The notes beneath the pieces are model-generated. The model ran no database searches and was not told where the DNA came from. It was given only the letters and a program-made list of their open reading frames with translations. Both the position numbers and the translations under genes were made by a program. Source: Saccharomycopsis fibuligera x Saccharomycopsis cf. fibuligera (lineage: Eukaryota > Ascomycota > Saccharomycetes > Ascoideales > Saccharomycopsidaceae). From it: a stretch of 64,000 bases of DNA. Shown piece by piece: positions 1 through 10,311 of this stretch. The stretch spans positions 62,001-126,000 of the forward strand of contig CP012819.1 in NCBI GenBank assembly GCA_001936135.1, given 5' to 3'. Within the stretch, counting starts at the first letter, position 1. Every line of letters starts with the position of its first letter.

Positions 1-580
1 TCTGTAGCGTTCCAATGGCTAGTAATGGCTGTCGTTGAGTTGAGTCCAGATGAAGCTCTAGTGCTCATAGGGGCAGATGTCAAAACAGTGCTATTTGATA
101 ATACAGATGTTGCAGTAGTGTTCCACTGAGTAGCACCGCTGGAATAAGCAGAAGCAGAAGCAGAAGCAGAAGCAGTAGCAGTAGCAGTTTTGTTCATTGC
201 GGTTGTCACCTCTGTAGCGTTCCAATGGCTAGTAATGGCTGTCGTTGAGTTGAGTCCAGATGAAGCTCTAGTGCTCATAGGGGCAGATGTCAAAACAGTG
301 CTATTTGATAATACAGATGTTGCAGTAGTGTTCCACTGAGTAGCACCGCTGGAATAAGCAGAAGCAGAAGCAGAAGTAGAAGCAGAAGCAGAAGCAGTAG
401 CAGAAGCAGAAGCAGTAGCAGTAGCAGTTTTGTTCATTGCGGTTGTCACCTCTGTAGCGTTCCAATGGCTAGTAATGGCTGTCGTTGAGTTGAGTCCAGA
501 TGAAGCTCTAGTGCTCATAGGAGCAGATGTCAAAACAGTGCTATTTGATAATACAGACGTTGCAGTAGTGTTCCACTGGT
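1..580 (-). repeat. In-frame minisatellite of the adhesin, 210 and 240 bp units with nested Ala/Ser/Thr triplet tracts
   Basis: The same block starts at 1, 211 and 451, giving successive periods of 210 and 240 bp (70 and 80 codons). Copies are nearly identical; the copy nearest the N-terminus differs by a few bases. The 30-bp length difference lies wholly in a GCT/TCT/ACT triplet tract (plus-strand 146-187 and 357-427) coding an Ala-Ser-Thr run. Each unit contains several NxS/T sequons (WNTT, SNST, LNST, WNAT, MNKT). The array continues past the window edge. Confidence 0.95.
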
Positions 581-2924
581 CGCCCGTGGTAGCTGAAACA
601 CTACCATATATGCTGGAGTCAACTGAAGAACTTGTAAACACATTTGTAGAGCTGCGAGAGTATACTATAGTTGAATTGGAAGGTCTTGAAAGAGTCATAC
701 TGGCATTATCCGGTTTATATGCGCTTAGTGTAGTTCGTGGGTAATCGGAGTTAATAAAAGTGCCGTTTTTCGTATCTCGAGTGGTATTATGAAACTCCAA
801 TTCTGTCGACATACTAATAGTATTCATAGAGATAACATTAGTGCTTGTAGAAGCAGGTGGTTCCGAAATGTTAGGCAGAGACAAGGTTTTAACCGCGTTA
901 GTTGCAGTTGCATTCCAATCACTTGAAAAGCTTGAAGATACTGCTATACTGGAGCTTACCTGGGTGCCGTTCTTAACAGTGAATGTTGACAGGAACTCGG
1001 GGGTTGTTTTGAATGATGCAACAGTGGCATTGCCTGTAAATGAAACGCTAGTTGGCAATGAGGTATTTGTTGAGCTTGAGAGCGGCACAACAGAAGTCAA
1101 CGACACAAAAGGAGTTGAAATTTGATCTGAAGGGCTGCTGATATTTTTAGCTGAGTTTGGAGTTAAGAAACTGGCAGAACTTTCAAAGCCACTAGATGAG
1201 TTCGTCTGTAAAGTAGAACTTGAGGTGATTATCAGTGATGGCCATTGCTTCTCAATGGTAGTATTTTTGCGAGGAATGAAAACGGATGAAGCGCTTGAGG
1301 TACTTCCCGAAAAAACAAGCGAAGAGCGGGATTCTGCGATACTGCTTTCCCTTTTATTGGAACTTTCACTGGCTTCGGTGGTGGTGATGATAGATCTGGT
1401 TGAGAAAGGTTTAGCTATAACGATTAAAACTGGAAGCTCAGTTTGCGTTGGGACAGAAACAATTGTCGAAGTTTGGATTCCCGACCAAAAGCTCGTGACT
1501 GTGCGTGTTGGTCTTGGTGTTTCCACCACAACCTTGGCCAAATAATCTTGGTCTCCGGTGATGACGGTAGTGGTTGACACAACGTTGCCAGTCCATTGCT
1601 CAGTGGTTGAAGTTGTTATTCTTGGCTTTTCAATAATGATTTCAACTGGCAAGCTGATGTCTCCGGGGTAGACGGTAGTGGTAGTCAATAGTTCTCCATC
1701 ACCGTAACTGGTCACTTCAGTAGTTGGCCGGGGAGTTTGTACAATAATTCTGATTATTCTTGTAGATCCATCACTGGTCTCAGTTGTAGTTGAAGCTTTA
1801 GTACCGGTCCATTGTTTTGTTTCGGTAATTGTGGTTACTGGATTCTCAACGATGACAACTGCGGGCATTGTGGTTTTCTTTGGAAAAGACGTGGTTGAGG
1901 TGTGCACCAGTCCGGTATACTTAGTTGTAGTAATTGTTGGTCTTGGGGTCTCAACAATGACGCTCATAAACTGGCTATACTTTCCAGAGTTTTTAGTGTA
2001 AGTTGTTGGGTACGGATTGGTTCCTTGTCTCGTTATGGTGGTGGAAGTGATCGGAACCTCAACGATAACTGTAACTATGCCGGACAAATCAGACGGCATT
2101 GCTGTTGTTGTAGACATTTCGTTTCCGTTCCAAGTGGTAGTAATTGTAGTGGTAGGAATTGGTGTCTCAACTATGACTTCATCTGGAACAAAATTGTCTG
2201 CAAAAGTTTTAGTGGTAGTTGCTAAATAGTGATTTGTCCACGGCACCGTAGTGGTGATTGTAGTCTTCGGTGCAGTGTTGGTAACGGGATAGCAATAAGA
2301 CCACACTTCACTAACATGATAAACGTTATTCAAGTTTGGAATTTCATAACCACTGGGTAGAAAAATTCTGGGTAAAGTTACAGCTTGGTCAGTTTTATCT
2401 TCGTAGACAATTTTGATCGGATAGTAGGCCCCAGCAGTTAAATAAATCTTTCTTGATCCATCACTATTGTGTCCTTGAGTACCTGTGCTGTACATGAAGA
2501 CATCACCTTGATTAGACGTGGACAGCTGACAGCAATCGAAAGCATTTGTACCCATGTACAAGGAAGCTTTGTCGGCGGTGCTAAAAGTTGTTGTATAGAA
2601 ACCAGTTTCTGTGGCATAGAAATAACCAGTATAATCTATGGTGTACTTATTTTGTTTCACGGGCTGGCCACTCCACCACCATGTTCTTTTCTCCACCGAA
2701 GGTTCCTCAGAAGACGTCAACTTAAATTTTGAGCTACTATTGAAGATATTTTCTCTTTTATAATAGTTGTTGTTGGAAGAAGTGTAAGTGACAGAAAATC
2801 CAGAGTACGCAAAAAACGTAGCAATGTTACAACCAGTAACACTATTAACGTTGGTATTGGTTTGGGTATGAGCATTTGCTAAAAAAAGAATGTACGAGTA
2901 AAACAAAAAAAACAGTAAATTCAT
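1..2924 (-). CDS. Large GLEYA/PA14-type cell-wall adhesin (flocculin-like), 3' end beyond the window
   Basis: An open frame runs from the ATG at 2922-2924 to the left edge without a stop (974 codons seen). The product is exported: a hydrophobic leader (MNLLFFLFYSYILFL, then ANA) fits a signal peptide of about 18 residues. Residues ~30-215 look like the Flo/GLEYA lectin-like domain: WWWSG, a YTGYFYATETGFYTTTF stretch, and AFDCC, the cysteine pair typical of Flo-type domains. Residues ~220-500 hold about seven imperfect ~38-residue Ser/Thr repeats with a VIVETPxPT core. A Ser/Thr/Asn region rich in N-glycosylation sequons follows, and from residue ~782 there are long near-identical tandem repeats. 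The GPI anchor signal would lie outside the window. Family: fungal adhesins that mediate flocculation or surface binding; the ligand is unknown. It is not one of the Als/Hyr types by its N-terminus. Confidence 0.85.
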   Translation of the reverse strand, partial: MNLLFFLFYSYILFLANAHTQTNTNVNSVTGCNIATFFAYSGFSVTYTSSNNNYYKRENIFNSSSKFKLTSSEEPSVEKRTWWWSGQPVKQNKYTIDYTGYFYATETGFYTTTFSTADKASLYMGTNAFDCCQLSTSNQGDVFMYSTGTQGHNSDGSRKIYLTAGAYYPIKIVYEDKTDQAVTLPRIFLPSGYEIPNLNNVYHVSEVWSYCYPVTNTAPKTTITTTVPWTNHYLATTTKTFADNFVPDEVIVETPIPTTTITTTWNGNEMSTTTAMPSDLSGIVTVIVEVPITSTTITRQGTNPYPTTYTKNSGKYSQFMSVIVETPRPTITTTKYTGLVHTSTTSFPKKTTMPAVVIVENPVTTITETKQWTGTKASTTTETSDGSTRIIRIIVQTPRPTTEVTSYGDGELLTTTTVYPGDISLPVEIIIEKPRITTSTTEQWTGNVVSTTTVITGDQDYLAKVVVETPRPTRTVTSFWSGIQTSTIVSVPTQTELPVLIVIAKPFSTRSIITTTEASESSNKRESSIAESRSSLVFSGSTSSASSVFIPRKNTTIEKQWPSLIITSSSTLQTNSSSGFESSASFLTPNSAKNISSPSDQISTPFVSLTSVVPLSSSTNTSLPTSVSFTGNATVASFKTTPEFLSTFTVKNGTQVSSSIAVSSSFSSDWNATATNAVKTLSLPNISEPPASTSTNVISMNTISMSTELEFHNTTRDTKNGTFINSDYPRTTLSAYKPDNASMTLSRPSNSTIVYSRSSTNVFTSSSVDSSIYGSVSATTGDQWNTTATSVLSNSTVLTSAPMSTRASSGLNSTTAITSHWNATEVTTAMNKTATATASASATASASASTSASASAYSSGATQWNTTATSVLSNSTVLTSAPMSTRASSGLNSTTAITSHWNATEVTTAMNKTATATASASASASAYSSGATQWNTTATSVLSNSTVLTSAPMSTRASSGLNSTTAITSHWNAT
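1400..2290 (-). repeat. Imperfect ~38-residue Thr-rich repeats of the adhesin
   Basis: About seven degenerate protein repeats can be read, each with a (T)TTxTxxWxG start, a TTTT stretch and a V(V/I)(V/I)E(T/K/N)PxPT end. They are far more diverged from each other than the minisatellite units at 1-580, so they look like an older expansion. They resemble the Flo-type Thr-rich stalk repeats. Confidence 0.7.
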
Positions 2925-5853
2925 TTTAGTTGGTTGATTAATTTGAACTAAATAATTAACTACCAGACAGCTTATAAAGATTTGTGAGGCTGCTGAAAAT
3001 TATATATATATATACATATATACAATATTAGAAATTTTTTTACCATTGATGATAACCAATAAAAATAAATCATTTATCATTATAGAGATAGTCACCAACC
3101 CGAGGAAATATTTTCGAGAATCGTAAGATCATACCATCACCTCTAGTCTTACAAATCAGTGAAGGAATATCATAAGTACAAAGTTAAAAAAAACAAAAAT
3201 GCATATTGAGACTCTTTCCTTGAACAGAACATTTACCGTTTTCCCGACCCATACACCACAATTTCCAGCGCTTCGGTTCTAAAAATGAGCCTTTACCGAT
3301 ACTAAACAGCCGATTGGTTTTCAATCAATCCAAGCTGACAAAGTTTAGTTCTCGCTTATAACGCTCATGCAAATACAAACTGCTCGAAGTAAGACATTGA
3401 CCCTGATCTGGAAGGTCTGGCGATTAATTTGGAAAAAAGTGCATGAGGACAATATAATGGTTTTTTATAACTGTTCCGAAGAAAACATGCAAAATATTAA
3501 CCTTAAATCTCAATGACGTTACATAATGTTTAAGCGGACATATTATAACATTAAGCGACAGTACATATATTGGCTATATTAACATTTATGGGGACCGCAA
3601 CATGGCCGTGGTACTTATGATCAGACAAGCTGCATTTCGCATTATGCATGTCCTATTAGCTGCTTATTGACCGTTTGATACATACAAATGCATATTTATG
3701 CATTATTGACCTCTTCGCGTAATTTCTTCACTGCAGTAAAAAATTCTCACTAATCGGCGTTGTGTTTCTGGTAAAAAAAGAAATTTTCACCTTTTTCCAG
3801 AAAAAAAGGGAAATAAAAACAGAAACTGGTTACAATTATTATAACGAACGATTTTATATTTAAAATATATTTTAAAGCAGCACATATGCACTATCGAGCC
3901 TTGCATGTCTATTGGTTAAGTATTACATCGCTAAAGTATAATAATCGCTAACAAATGCCACTAGCAAACACGAAACGGTATCATCTGAGCAGGACGTCAT
4001 ATATGATCCATTTTGTCTACACGCTTACAACTCGGCAACACTTGCGCCATTTAATCATAAAAAAGTGACTAAAAGAGATGGCAAATGACCAATTTTTATG
4101 CAGTCCTTTTATATTATAGTACCTGTTCCAAGGTAAAATTTTTTTTTGGCGTGATTTTACCTGTGCTGCAAGCTTATGTATTCAAGCCACAAAATTTGTA
4201 GTGAGCCGTATAATACTTTTTAGTCCCATTCCCACGAATACCGTAGCTATGAGACACTATATGACCTTTAAATTAGCAATTTTTCTTGCTATCAAAAGGC
4301 ATTGGCAAGTTGCCCTTTGTAACATCCGATTTTTCTTCCTGCTTCTACTTAGTTTCTCCTTTCTGTTCCAGAAATTTTTGGAACTTTATTTTTTTAGTAG
4401 TTTGCAGTTTCCAAATATCGGAAATTTTTCAAGAGCTAACCCTATTTTGTTTCTCGGTAGTATCACACATGAAATTCAAACCGCCATTGAATCAAAGCGC
4501 AAAAATTCCTAGTCCAACATTTTTGTTCCGCATGAATTTTTTGGTAAGTGTAAGTGTCAGTGTCAGGTTTAAGACTAAATTATTAAGGATTAAAAAAAAA
4601 AAGCAAAAAATACCTTTAGGTAGACAAACCAACTGATTAATTAAGGCACTCAAAAAAGATTCATTTTTCAACGATTCTATTGTTTTTTGCATTGTTAGGC
4701 AAAAATGTGGCATATAAGGGTTTATTTAATTAGAAGCATCATTGACATGATCGACGTAGAATACTGCACCCATAATAGAAAAATTCGATGATTGTTTTCA
4801 TCTCTTACAAATAAATGCCTACATATAATATCAAACTTATAATTATAATCGTAGATTAATGTCAACGACAAAGACAATCAATCCGATCAGCAGACGCTGC
4901 TCATTAAGCTAATATCTTTGAGGAGGTCATAAAAAATAAAAGAAATCTCTCTCTCTCAAAAAAAAAAAAAAAAAAAAAAAGAATAACGTAACGTTTTAAC
5001 TGCATGCAGAAGTTTTTTCTTTTTATGCATGTTTAATAACGCATGGTAACGCATTACCTAACCAGCCAAAGCCATATATCGGTTGGGATGACAACCACAT
5101 AACAAGACAAGTTTGCATGTTTCCTTGCGTTGGATCAAAAAGCATGAACGGATCAAAGGTTCATCTCTGCAGTAGTTTGCTTCTTGGTTTTGAAGTTAGG
5201 AGTCTGAATGGTAACAGAAAAAAGAAAAGGATATATTCCAATATTATATATAATCTTTAGGTCCATTAAAAATTTTACAAATAAATTATTGTTGTCAATC
5301 TTCCGGGTTTGCTTGGGCTTTTGACAAAATTTTCAAAGGTGAGAACGCAAATGTCTTTTAAAGTCCCATAACTGTGGCTATTAAGACTGCCTGCGGGCAG
5401 TATTATACCAACTATTGTAATACTTAAATAAAGTGTGAATTCAAATTGAAAACAGTTTGAAAATGCAAACAAAACAAGAACATTTGATTATATATAGTAT
5501 AGTATGAGACGCCAAAAATAAATGAGAATAAAAAGACAAGCAAAAAAAAAAAAAAATTTTTTTTTCTCATTCTTTGTTGTACTTTGTAGAATATCTATCT
5601 ATCAAAAAAAAACAAACTAGAGTCATGAGAAGTTGAAAAAAAGTATAGAATAATAAAAGACAAATGAGAGTCGAATGGCCCAATGATAAAAAGTCAGAAA
5701 TACAGCCTTTCCCAAAATCAATAATAAAACAATCAACAATCCTTCAGGTTACGAAATAATTATGCCATTTCGTGGTTAAATGCAAATGTGGCTTATTTTG
5801 AACTTCATATAAAAATTAAAAATGATTGTATTTCATGAATTTTGATTTTGTAA
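2925..5853. other. 2.9-kb AT-rich intergenic region, probable long adhesin promoter
   Basis: No convincing gene. Short open frames at 4201-4636 and 5275-5472 are low-complexity and lack recognisable content. A TATATATATATACATATATA block lies at about 3001-3023, roughly 80-100 bp upstream of the adhesin ATG, and could serve as its TATA region. A 23-nt A run preceded by a CT repeat sits at 4947-4980. The 3' end of the gene on the right (5854) also faces this spacer, so all promoter activity here would serve the adhesin. Confidence 0.5.
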
Positions 5854-8022
5854 TCATTGGTCAAAGTCTTGGATTAGATGCCCGGCACCATCATAACCAA
5901 GTGACAATTTGTACTTGAGCTCATATTTCAAAAAGAACAACCATTCCCTGTTGGTCCATTTATCAAGTGGGAGAGAAGAGCTAAACTCTTGAGGAGCCTC
6001 AAGTACAGGAGCAAAATCATTAGCAGTGACTTCTGGCTCAGGGTCTTTAGATTTTTTGAAAACGGACAAGATACTTTTGGACTTTTTCTTTTGAACTTTC
6101 TTGGTACTTGTAGTAGTGGTAGTAACCTGCTTTTTGTTGCCAAATCCAGATGCTTCTCTTTCTATTGGTAAGCCAGAAATCTTTGCATTCACCAATCTAA
6201 ATGCCTCATCATAATCCAAATATTTTGATTTAGGTAAAACTGGTAACGCGAATAGCAAGGAATTTAAGTTGGTCTTGTCTGATTTTAATCTCTTTGGTCT
6301 ACCATACAATTCAAAGGCATCAAACAACGGAATCAAGAATCTAATCATGATTTCAAAGTTGGCAACACTAGGATGTGGTTCAGGAATGATGTATAATGAA
6401 GATACGAAATGGTTAATGCTAGCAACCGCTCCAAGGTTTGCATCAAGGCTTGAATTAGTAGTATTGACATTTGTCAGTGATTCACTGTCTCTAGAATTTA
6501 AACTCAACGACGATTTCCCTCTTCCAATTTTTATTGAACTTAATGATGATGATCTTGATCTGTTTCCAGACTTGTTATTAGCCTCAGAGTTGCTAGTATA
6601 AATAGGCGATGGTGGGATAGCAGAAGTATTATTTGACACCCCCTTGCTCAAAAGGTATTTCCAATTATGTACTGTAATTTCACCTTCAACTCTTAGCAAC
6701 GACGAATTATCAATAGCCTCTGGAATCAAAGGGTAAACACTAAAAGTGCTAAAACCTTGGTTAATTGTCATAATCAAATTCTTCTTATTACCAGTTTTGT
6801 CAGAACTGTAAATATCTACATGACCTGGCTTGTCCTTCTGCTTTGGAACCACAACAATATATACTTTGAGCCATTTAGAAGAGATATAATTAAGTTTAAT
6901 GTTACACCATTCTCCTATGCTGTACCTGCTCTCGGCTAATAACGCCTTAATATCAGTTAAGTAGACGGCTTTAGCGGAAAGTAAAGCGCCAGTATAAGCT
7001 TCGTGCAAACTGTTGAATTCAAAATAAGACAAGATTAAAGCAGCAAACCAAGCTTTATGATGTTCTAAAGTTTCAAATTTCAAGTAGTGAGTCGTTGAGG
7101 ATGGGTTGATGATTTTAATGGTAGTTATATCGAAATAGTTAGTAAATGATGCATCAGCAACATTGATGTAAATCGGTTTGAAATCAGATTGATTAACATC
7201 CCAAATAGCCAATTCATTACCTGATAAAGTACCAAAGCAGGATATTGTGTTGGTGGCACTGGCGTACATGTTGCGGATATCATTAGAAGAAGACAATGGG
7301 GTGGTGCGACTTGTCACTTTTTCCATAGTGAGTTGGAAATATCCCTCCTTGTACACTCTGGCTTGCTGGGAATTGAACAAAGTGACAATAGGAATCAATT
7401 CTTGTGGGGTGGTTTTTGGGATATCAAGCACTCTATCAACTTTTGTATTTTGACGACGTTGTTGAGATTTAGTACTATCTGAGCTTTGGACAAGATTGAA
7501 CGATCTGCGTTTACTAGCAGTATCATTTGCACCATCACTAAAAGTTGTACTATGCTTAGGCTCTATGGTTGAGTTTCTTGCAGAAGAGGCATTAGAATGG
7601 CTAGGAGAGTAGAATGCAGTTTGGTTAACATTGTTATCTATATAAGAGACCCTAGAGTCTGATCTATGACGAAGGAAACTAGTTGGCACAGAAACATTGC
7701 GCGACAGCTGACGCTGGTGGTGACTGAGAGGTTCTTGACTGCTGGAAGGTGTGTTGATAAATGAGGAAGAAGCGCCGGAATCATCATTACCGGGAGTATG
7801 GAATTGCTCTGGAGCAATGCTTTGAGGAGTGATAGGTAATGTGTTGCTATTATTGTTATTGACACTGAGGTTTCTCATTCCATCGTCTATACCGCCATGG
7901 TGGTCATTTTGGATGGAATTTGTGGTTTGATCTTGCAAGAACGGGTCGTCACCGGAGGTATTTGTAGTTCTGTTGCTAGAATCTCTGTTAAGAGACTTAT
8001 TAAAAGTGGCGGCGAGAGACAT
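5854..8022 (-). CDS. Caf120/Skg3-like PH-domain protein
   Basis: A 722-aa protein. Residues 1-~205 are Ser/Asn-rich and look disordered. From ~209 (LIPIVTLFNSQQ then VYKEGYF) to ~335 it matches the PH domain of the Caf120/Skg3 family, including the NELAIWDVN and PIYINVADA stretches. A second folded block follows at ~345-480, and the C-terminus is basic with a Lys-rich KKVQKKKSKS segment. In S. cerevisiae Caf120 associates with the CCR4-NOT deadenylase complex, and Skg3 is a paralogue at bud sites. CTG-clade species are expected to have a single counterpart, which this may be. It is shorter than the ~1,030-1,060 aa S. cerevisiae proteins, mainly at the C-terminus. The start is the first ATG of the frame; function is inferred from family only. 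Confidence 0.72.
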   Translation of the reverse strand: MSLAATFNKSLNRDSSNRTTNTSGDDPFLQDQTTNSIQNDHHGGIDDGMRNLSVNNNNSNTLPITPQSIAPEQFHTPGNDDSGASSSFINTPSSSQEPLSHHQRQLSRNVSVPTSFLRHRSDSRVSYIDNNVNQTAFYSPSHSNASSARNSTIEPKHSTTFSDGANDTASKRRSFNLVQSSDSTKSQQRRQNTKVDRVLDIPKTTPQELIPIVTLFNSQQARVYKEGYFQLTMEKVTSRTTPLSSSNDIRNMYASATNTISCFGTLSGNELAIWDVNQSDFKPIYINVADASFTNYFDITTIKIINPSSTTHYLKFETLEHHKAWFAALILSYFEFNSLHEAYTGALLSAKAVYLTDIKALLAESRYSIGEWCNIKLNYISSKWLKVYIVVVPKQKDKPGHVDIYSSDKTGNKKNLIMTINQGFSTFSVYPLIPEAIDNSSLLRVEGEITVHNWKYLLSKGVSNNTSAIPPSPIYTSNSEANNKSGNRSRSSSLSSIKIGRGKSSLSLNSRDSESLTNVNTTNSSLDANLGAVASINHFVSSLYIIPEPHPSVANFEIMIRFLIPLFDAFELYGRPKRLKSDKTNLNSLLFALPVLPKSKYLDYDEAFRLVNAKISGLPIEREASGFGNKKQVTTTTTSTKKVQKKKSKSILSVFKKSKDPEPEVTANDFAPVLEAPQEFSSSLPLDKWTNREWLFFLKYELKYKLSLGYDGAGHLIQDFDQ

Positions 8023-8694
8023 CTAGAAGACAATCATAAACAGCGATTGAGGTAGCGAAAGAAAAGGACAGGGTTGACTTTAGAGTATGAGAAAAAAAAG
8101 AAGGAAGAAGGAAAAAGAAAAGAAAAGCGAGCAGAAGAAAATCTAGGACAAAAGCTGCAAGAACTCGGTGGGGACCGACAACAAGAATTGGGATTCGGGG
8201 CAACCCAAAAAACAGGGCGAAGTTAAAGTTATATTTATTTTTACTTTTACTTTATTTTTATTGTTGATTACTGAGGAAGCTGAAATCGCACAATTTGCTA
8301 ACAAACGATGGCTGAAGGCTTGGCACGTGTATCAACTTTTCGGTTACGTAACGGATTATCTTGGAAGAATACCCGGTTTCTGGAATCATAGAAGGAGAAA
8401 TACTTTTATAAACTCAGCCACGGCCTCACCTTACGGTGGCTTATTTAGTGTGATGAAACTGTCGAGAAGGCAGTGCAACTACTTATACTGACATTTACGT
8501 GTTGTAGCATAAGAAAGCATAAAAAAGCATAAAAAAGCATAAAAAAGCATAAAATAGCATAAAATAGCATAAAATAGTATTAGATGGTCAACATTACCAG
8601 AATATACAGACTATTGCTCATTGAATTCCTAAGAATTAACATAAAGATTACAATTTTATAAAGTGACAACTCCCAGGGCTTTTAAATTTCAGTC
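8023..8694. other. Divergent promoter region between the Caf120/Skg3-like gene and VTA1
   Basis: 672 bp between two divergent starts. The half nearest the left gene holds purine-rich sequence (8080-8140); the half nearest VTA1 holds the 10-bp AGCATAAAAA repeat listed separately. An open frame at 8168-8491 has no recognisable content and is not called. Confidence 0.6.
8506..8580 (+). repeat. 10-bp AGCATAAAAA/T tandem repeat (phased A-tracts)
   Basis: Seven to eight head-to-tail copies of AGCATAAAAA, the later ones AGCATAAAAT, end about 115 bp upstream of the VTA1 ATG. The 10-bp period places an A-tract at nearly every helical turn, the classical arrangement for curved, nucleosome-disfavouring DNA. 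Confidence 0.9.
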
Positions 8695-10311
8695 ATGGCA
8701 AACATCTTTAGCCGTCTTTCTCTTCCGCATGCCCTTCTGGGCAAATATTCCTTGTCACTCCGCACCGCAAACCACCTTTACCAGACAGGACAGCCGTTGC
8801 TTGCCTACTACGTCTTGCTCTACTTGGTACACTCGTTTATTGCCATCATCTCCGACTACCTAGACCACAGCATCAACAAATATCAGATCTCAGTGCTAGA
8901 AGTCCAACAACTTCTGAAAACCACAGATAGGCTCATTGAAGAACTTGAGCACCAGAAATCCGTGTTGGCTCAATCCGGACAACACATTACTTTTGAAAAA
9001 AACGTTTCTATAATTAGTCAAGACACAGCAGCTTATCAAGTATTATTGGATAAAGCGGACTCACTTAGGACAGCCCAAGTGTTGGACAAGGGTATTGCAA
9101 GCATTGAATCCCAGTTTAAACAACGTATCAAGCAGCTAGAACAATTCACTGCCGAGAAGAGCCATGTGACTGAAGATACTACAAGTACAGAAGAGGAAAC
9201 TTTTACTGCAACAGAGAAAGATGTTATAGATAATGGACAGCTGGCAATTGCAGATTGCATAAACGATACCAAGAATAAGCATGCTATTAACAAGCAAATA
9301 ATAGATTCAAGCTTACCTGAAGATGACTCTGACACATACAGTGCAAAATCTGATGGCTCAGACATCGCCTCATTGCACACAGTGTCCTTTAGTGTTGCCA
9401 ACATCATAAGCGAAGAAATTCTAAGCAAAAATTACTTGATTGAACAAGCATTTCAAATTGTTGACAGATCCGTTGAAGCTGTTGAGAATAATGCAGCTCA
9501 AAAAAAAACTGGTAATGACCTTTTGACCGCTTCTTTGTTGTTAGAGATTGCTGTCAACTTGTATCCAATAGAGCGTAGTAGTGGCGATGCTGCTGCCGAG
9601 GCACAGCCTCAACTGGGACATAATAGCAGTGCTAGCAAAAATGAAATCAATTTGGATAACATAGAGTCAATATTTGCGAGTGAAGGCGCAGCTAGTACTC
9701 AAAAACACACACTTCTTAGTGAAGCTCTTGTCTCAAATGAAGAACTTAAGCGCAAAATTAAATACTCCAAGCTTGCTGGTGTCAAAATCATCAAACTCAT
9801 AAAGCAACACAATAATGACTTTACGAAAATTGATTTTTCTCGAAATCATCAGCTCATTATGGATATAATAAAGCTTACAGAACCAGAAACATTCAGCCAA
9901 GAAGCTGTCAAGAATACCATAAAGTCAGCGTTAGCAGAAACCAGTGACGATGAGGATATTAGCGGTTCTCAAGACTTGTTTCCCAAAATTCCCATTGCTT
10001 TAGGTAAAAGAGATGCTGGTGCTGACAAAAGCAGTAGCAAGGAATCTATCCCTAAGAAAGATAGCACAGCCGAAAGCAGCAGTATTTCATCTTCAGTAAA
10101 ATCTGATGTCGTCCTAGAATCGCAGTCTCCAGAGGAAGAAACACCATTATCGGTTACTGAACTTATACGTAATGATATGCTTCTAAGTGAGGCTAAGAAA
10201 TGCTGCAAGTATGCCGTTAGTGCGTTGGAATACGAGGACGGCAGCACTGCACTTAAAGAGCTTGAAGACGCCATAAAATTTGTCAAGCAGTTTCAAGACT
10301 TGAAACAGTAA
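8695..10311 (+). CDS. VTA1: Vta1/LIP5-like activator of the Vps4 ATPase
   Basis: A 538-aa protein. Vta1 binds ESCRT-III tails through N-terminal MIT folds and stimulates Vps4 through a C-terminal dimerisation helix pair, in multivesicular body sorting at endosomes. Three family signatures are visible: the N-terminal RTANHLYQTGQPLLAYYVLL (residues 23-42; LIP5 has LRTA...DPVVAYYCRLY), TASLLLEIAVNLYP at ~278-291 (LIP5 has YTASLLIDV), and the C-terminal AKKCCKYAVSALEYEDGSTA block at about 500-519, which is nearly the LIP5 C-terminal signature. The protein is about 200 residues longer than S. cerevisiae Vta1. The extra length is acidic, Ser-rich sequence at ~150-240 and ~295-490. The identity rests on remembered family motifs, not a search. 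Confidence 0.75.
   Translation: MANIFSRLSLPHALLGKYSLSLRTANHLYQTGQPLLAYYVLLYLVHSFIAIISDYLDHSINKYQISVLEVQQLLKTTDRLIEELEHQKSVLAQSGQHITFEKNVSIISQDTAAYQVLLDKADSLRTAQVLDKGIASIESQFKQRIKQLEQFTAEKSHVTEDTTSTEEETFTATEKDVIDNGQLAIADCINDTKNKHAINKQIIDSSLPEDDSDTYSAKSDGSDIASLHTVSFSVANIISEEILSKNYLIEQAFQIVDRSVEAVENNAAQKKTGNDLLTASLLLEIAVNLYPIERSSGDAAAEAQPQLGHNSSASKNEINLDNIESIFASEGAASTQKHTLLSEALVSNEELKRKIKYSKLAGVKIIKLIKQHNNDFTKIDFSRNHQLIMDIIKLTEPETFSQEAVKNTIKSALAETSDDEDISGSQDLFPKIPIALGKRDAGADKSSSKESIPKKDSTAESSSISSSVKSDVVLESQSPEEETPLSVTELIRNDMLLSEAKKCCKYAVSALEYEDGSTALKELEDAIKFVKQFQDLKQ

Noticed and set aside
1-580. CRISPR-like or satellite array at the left edge
   Set aside because: The repeats are contiguous, in frame and code for protein; no spacers of constant length, and the host is a eukaryote.
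4201-4636. Overlapping forward frames in the adhesin upstream spacer
   Set aside because: Phe/Leu-rich translations of T-rich DNA in two frames at once; no family features.
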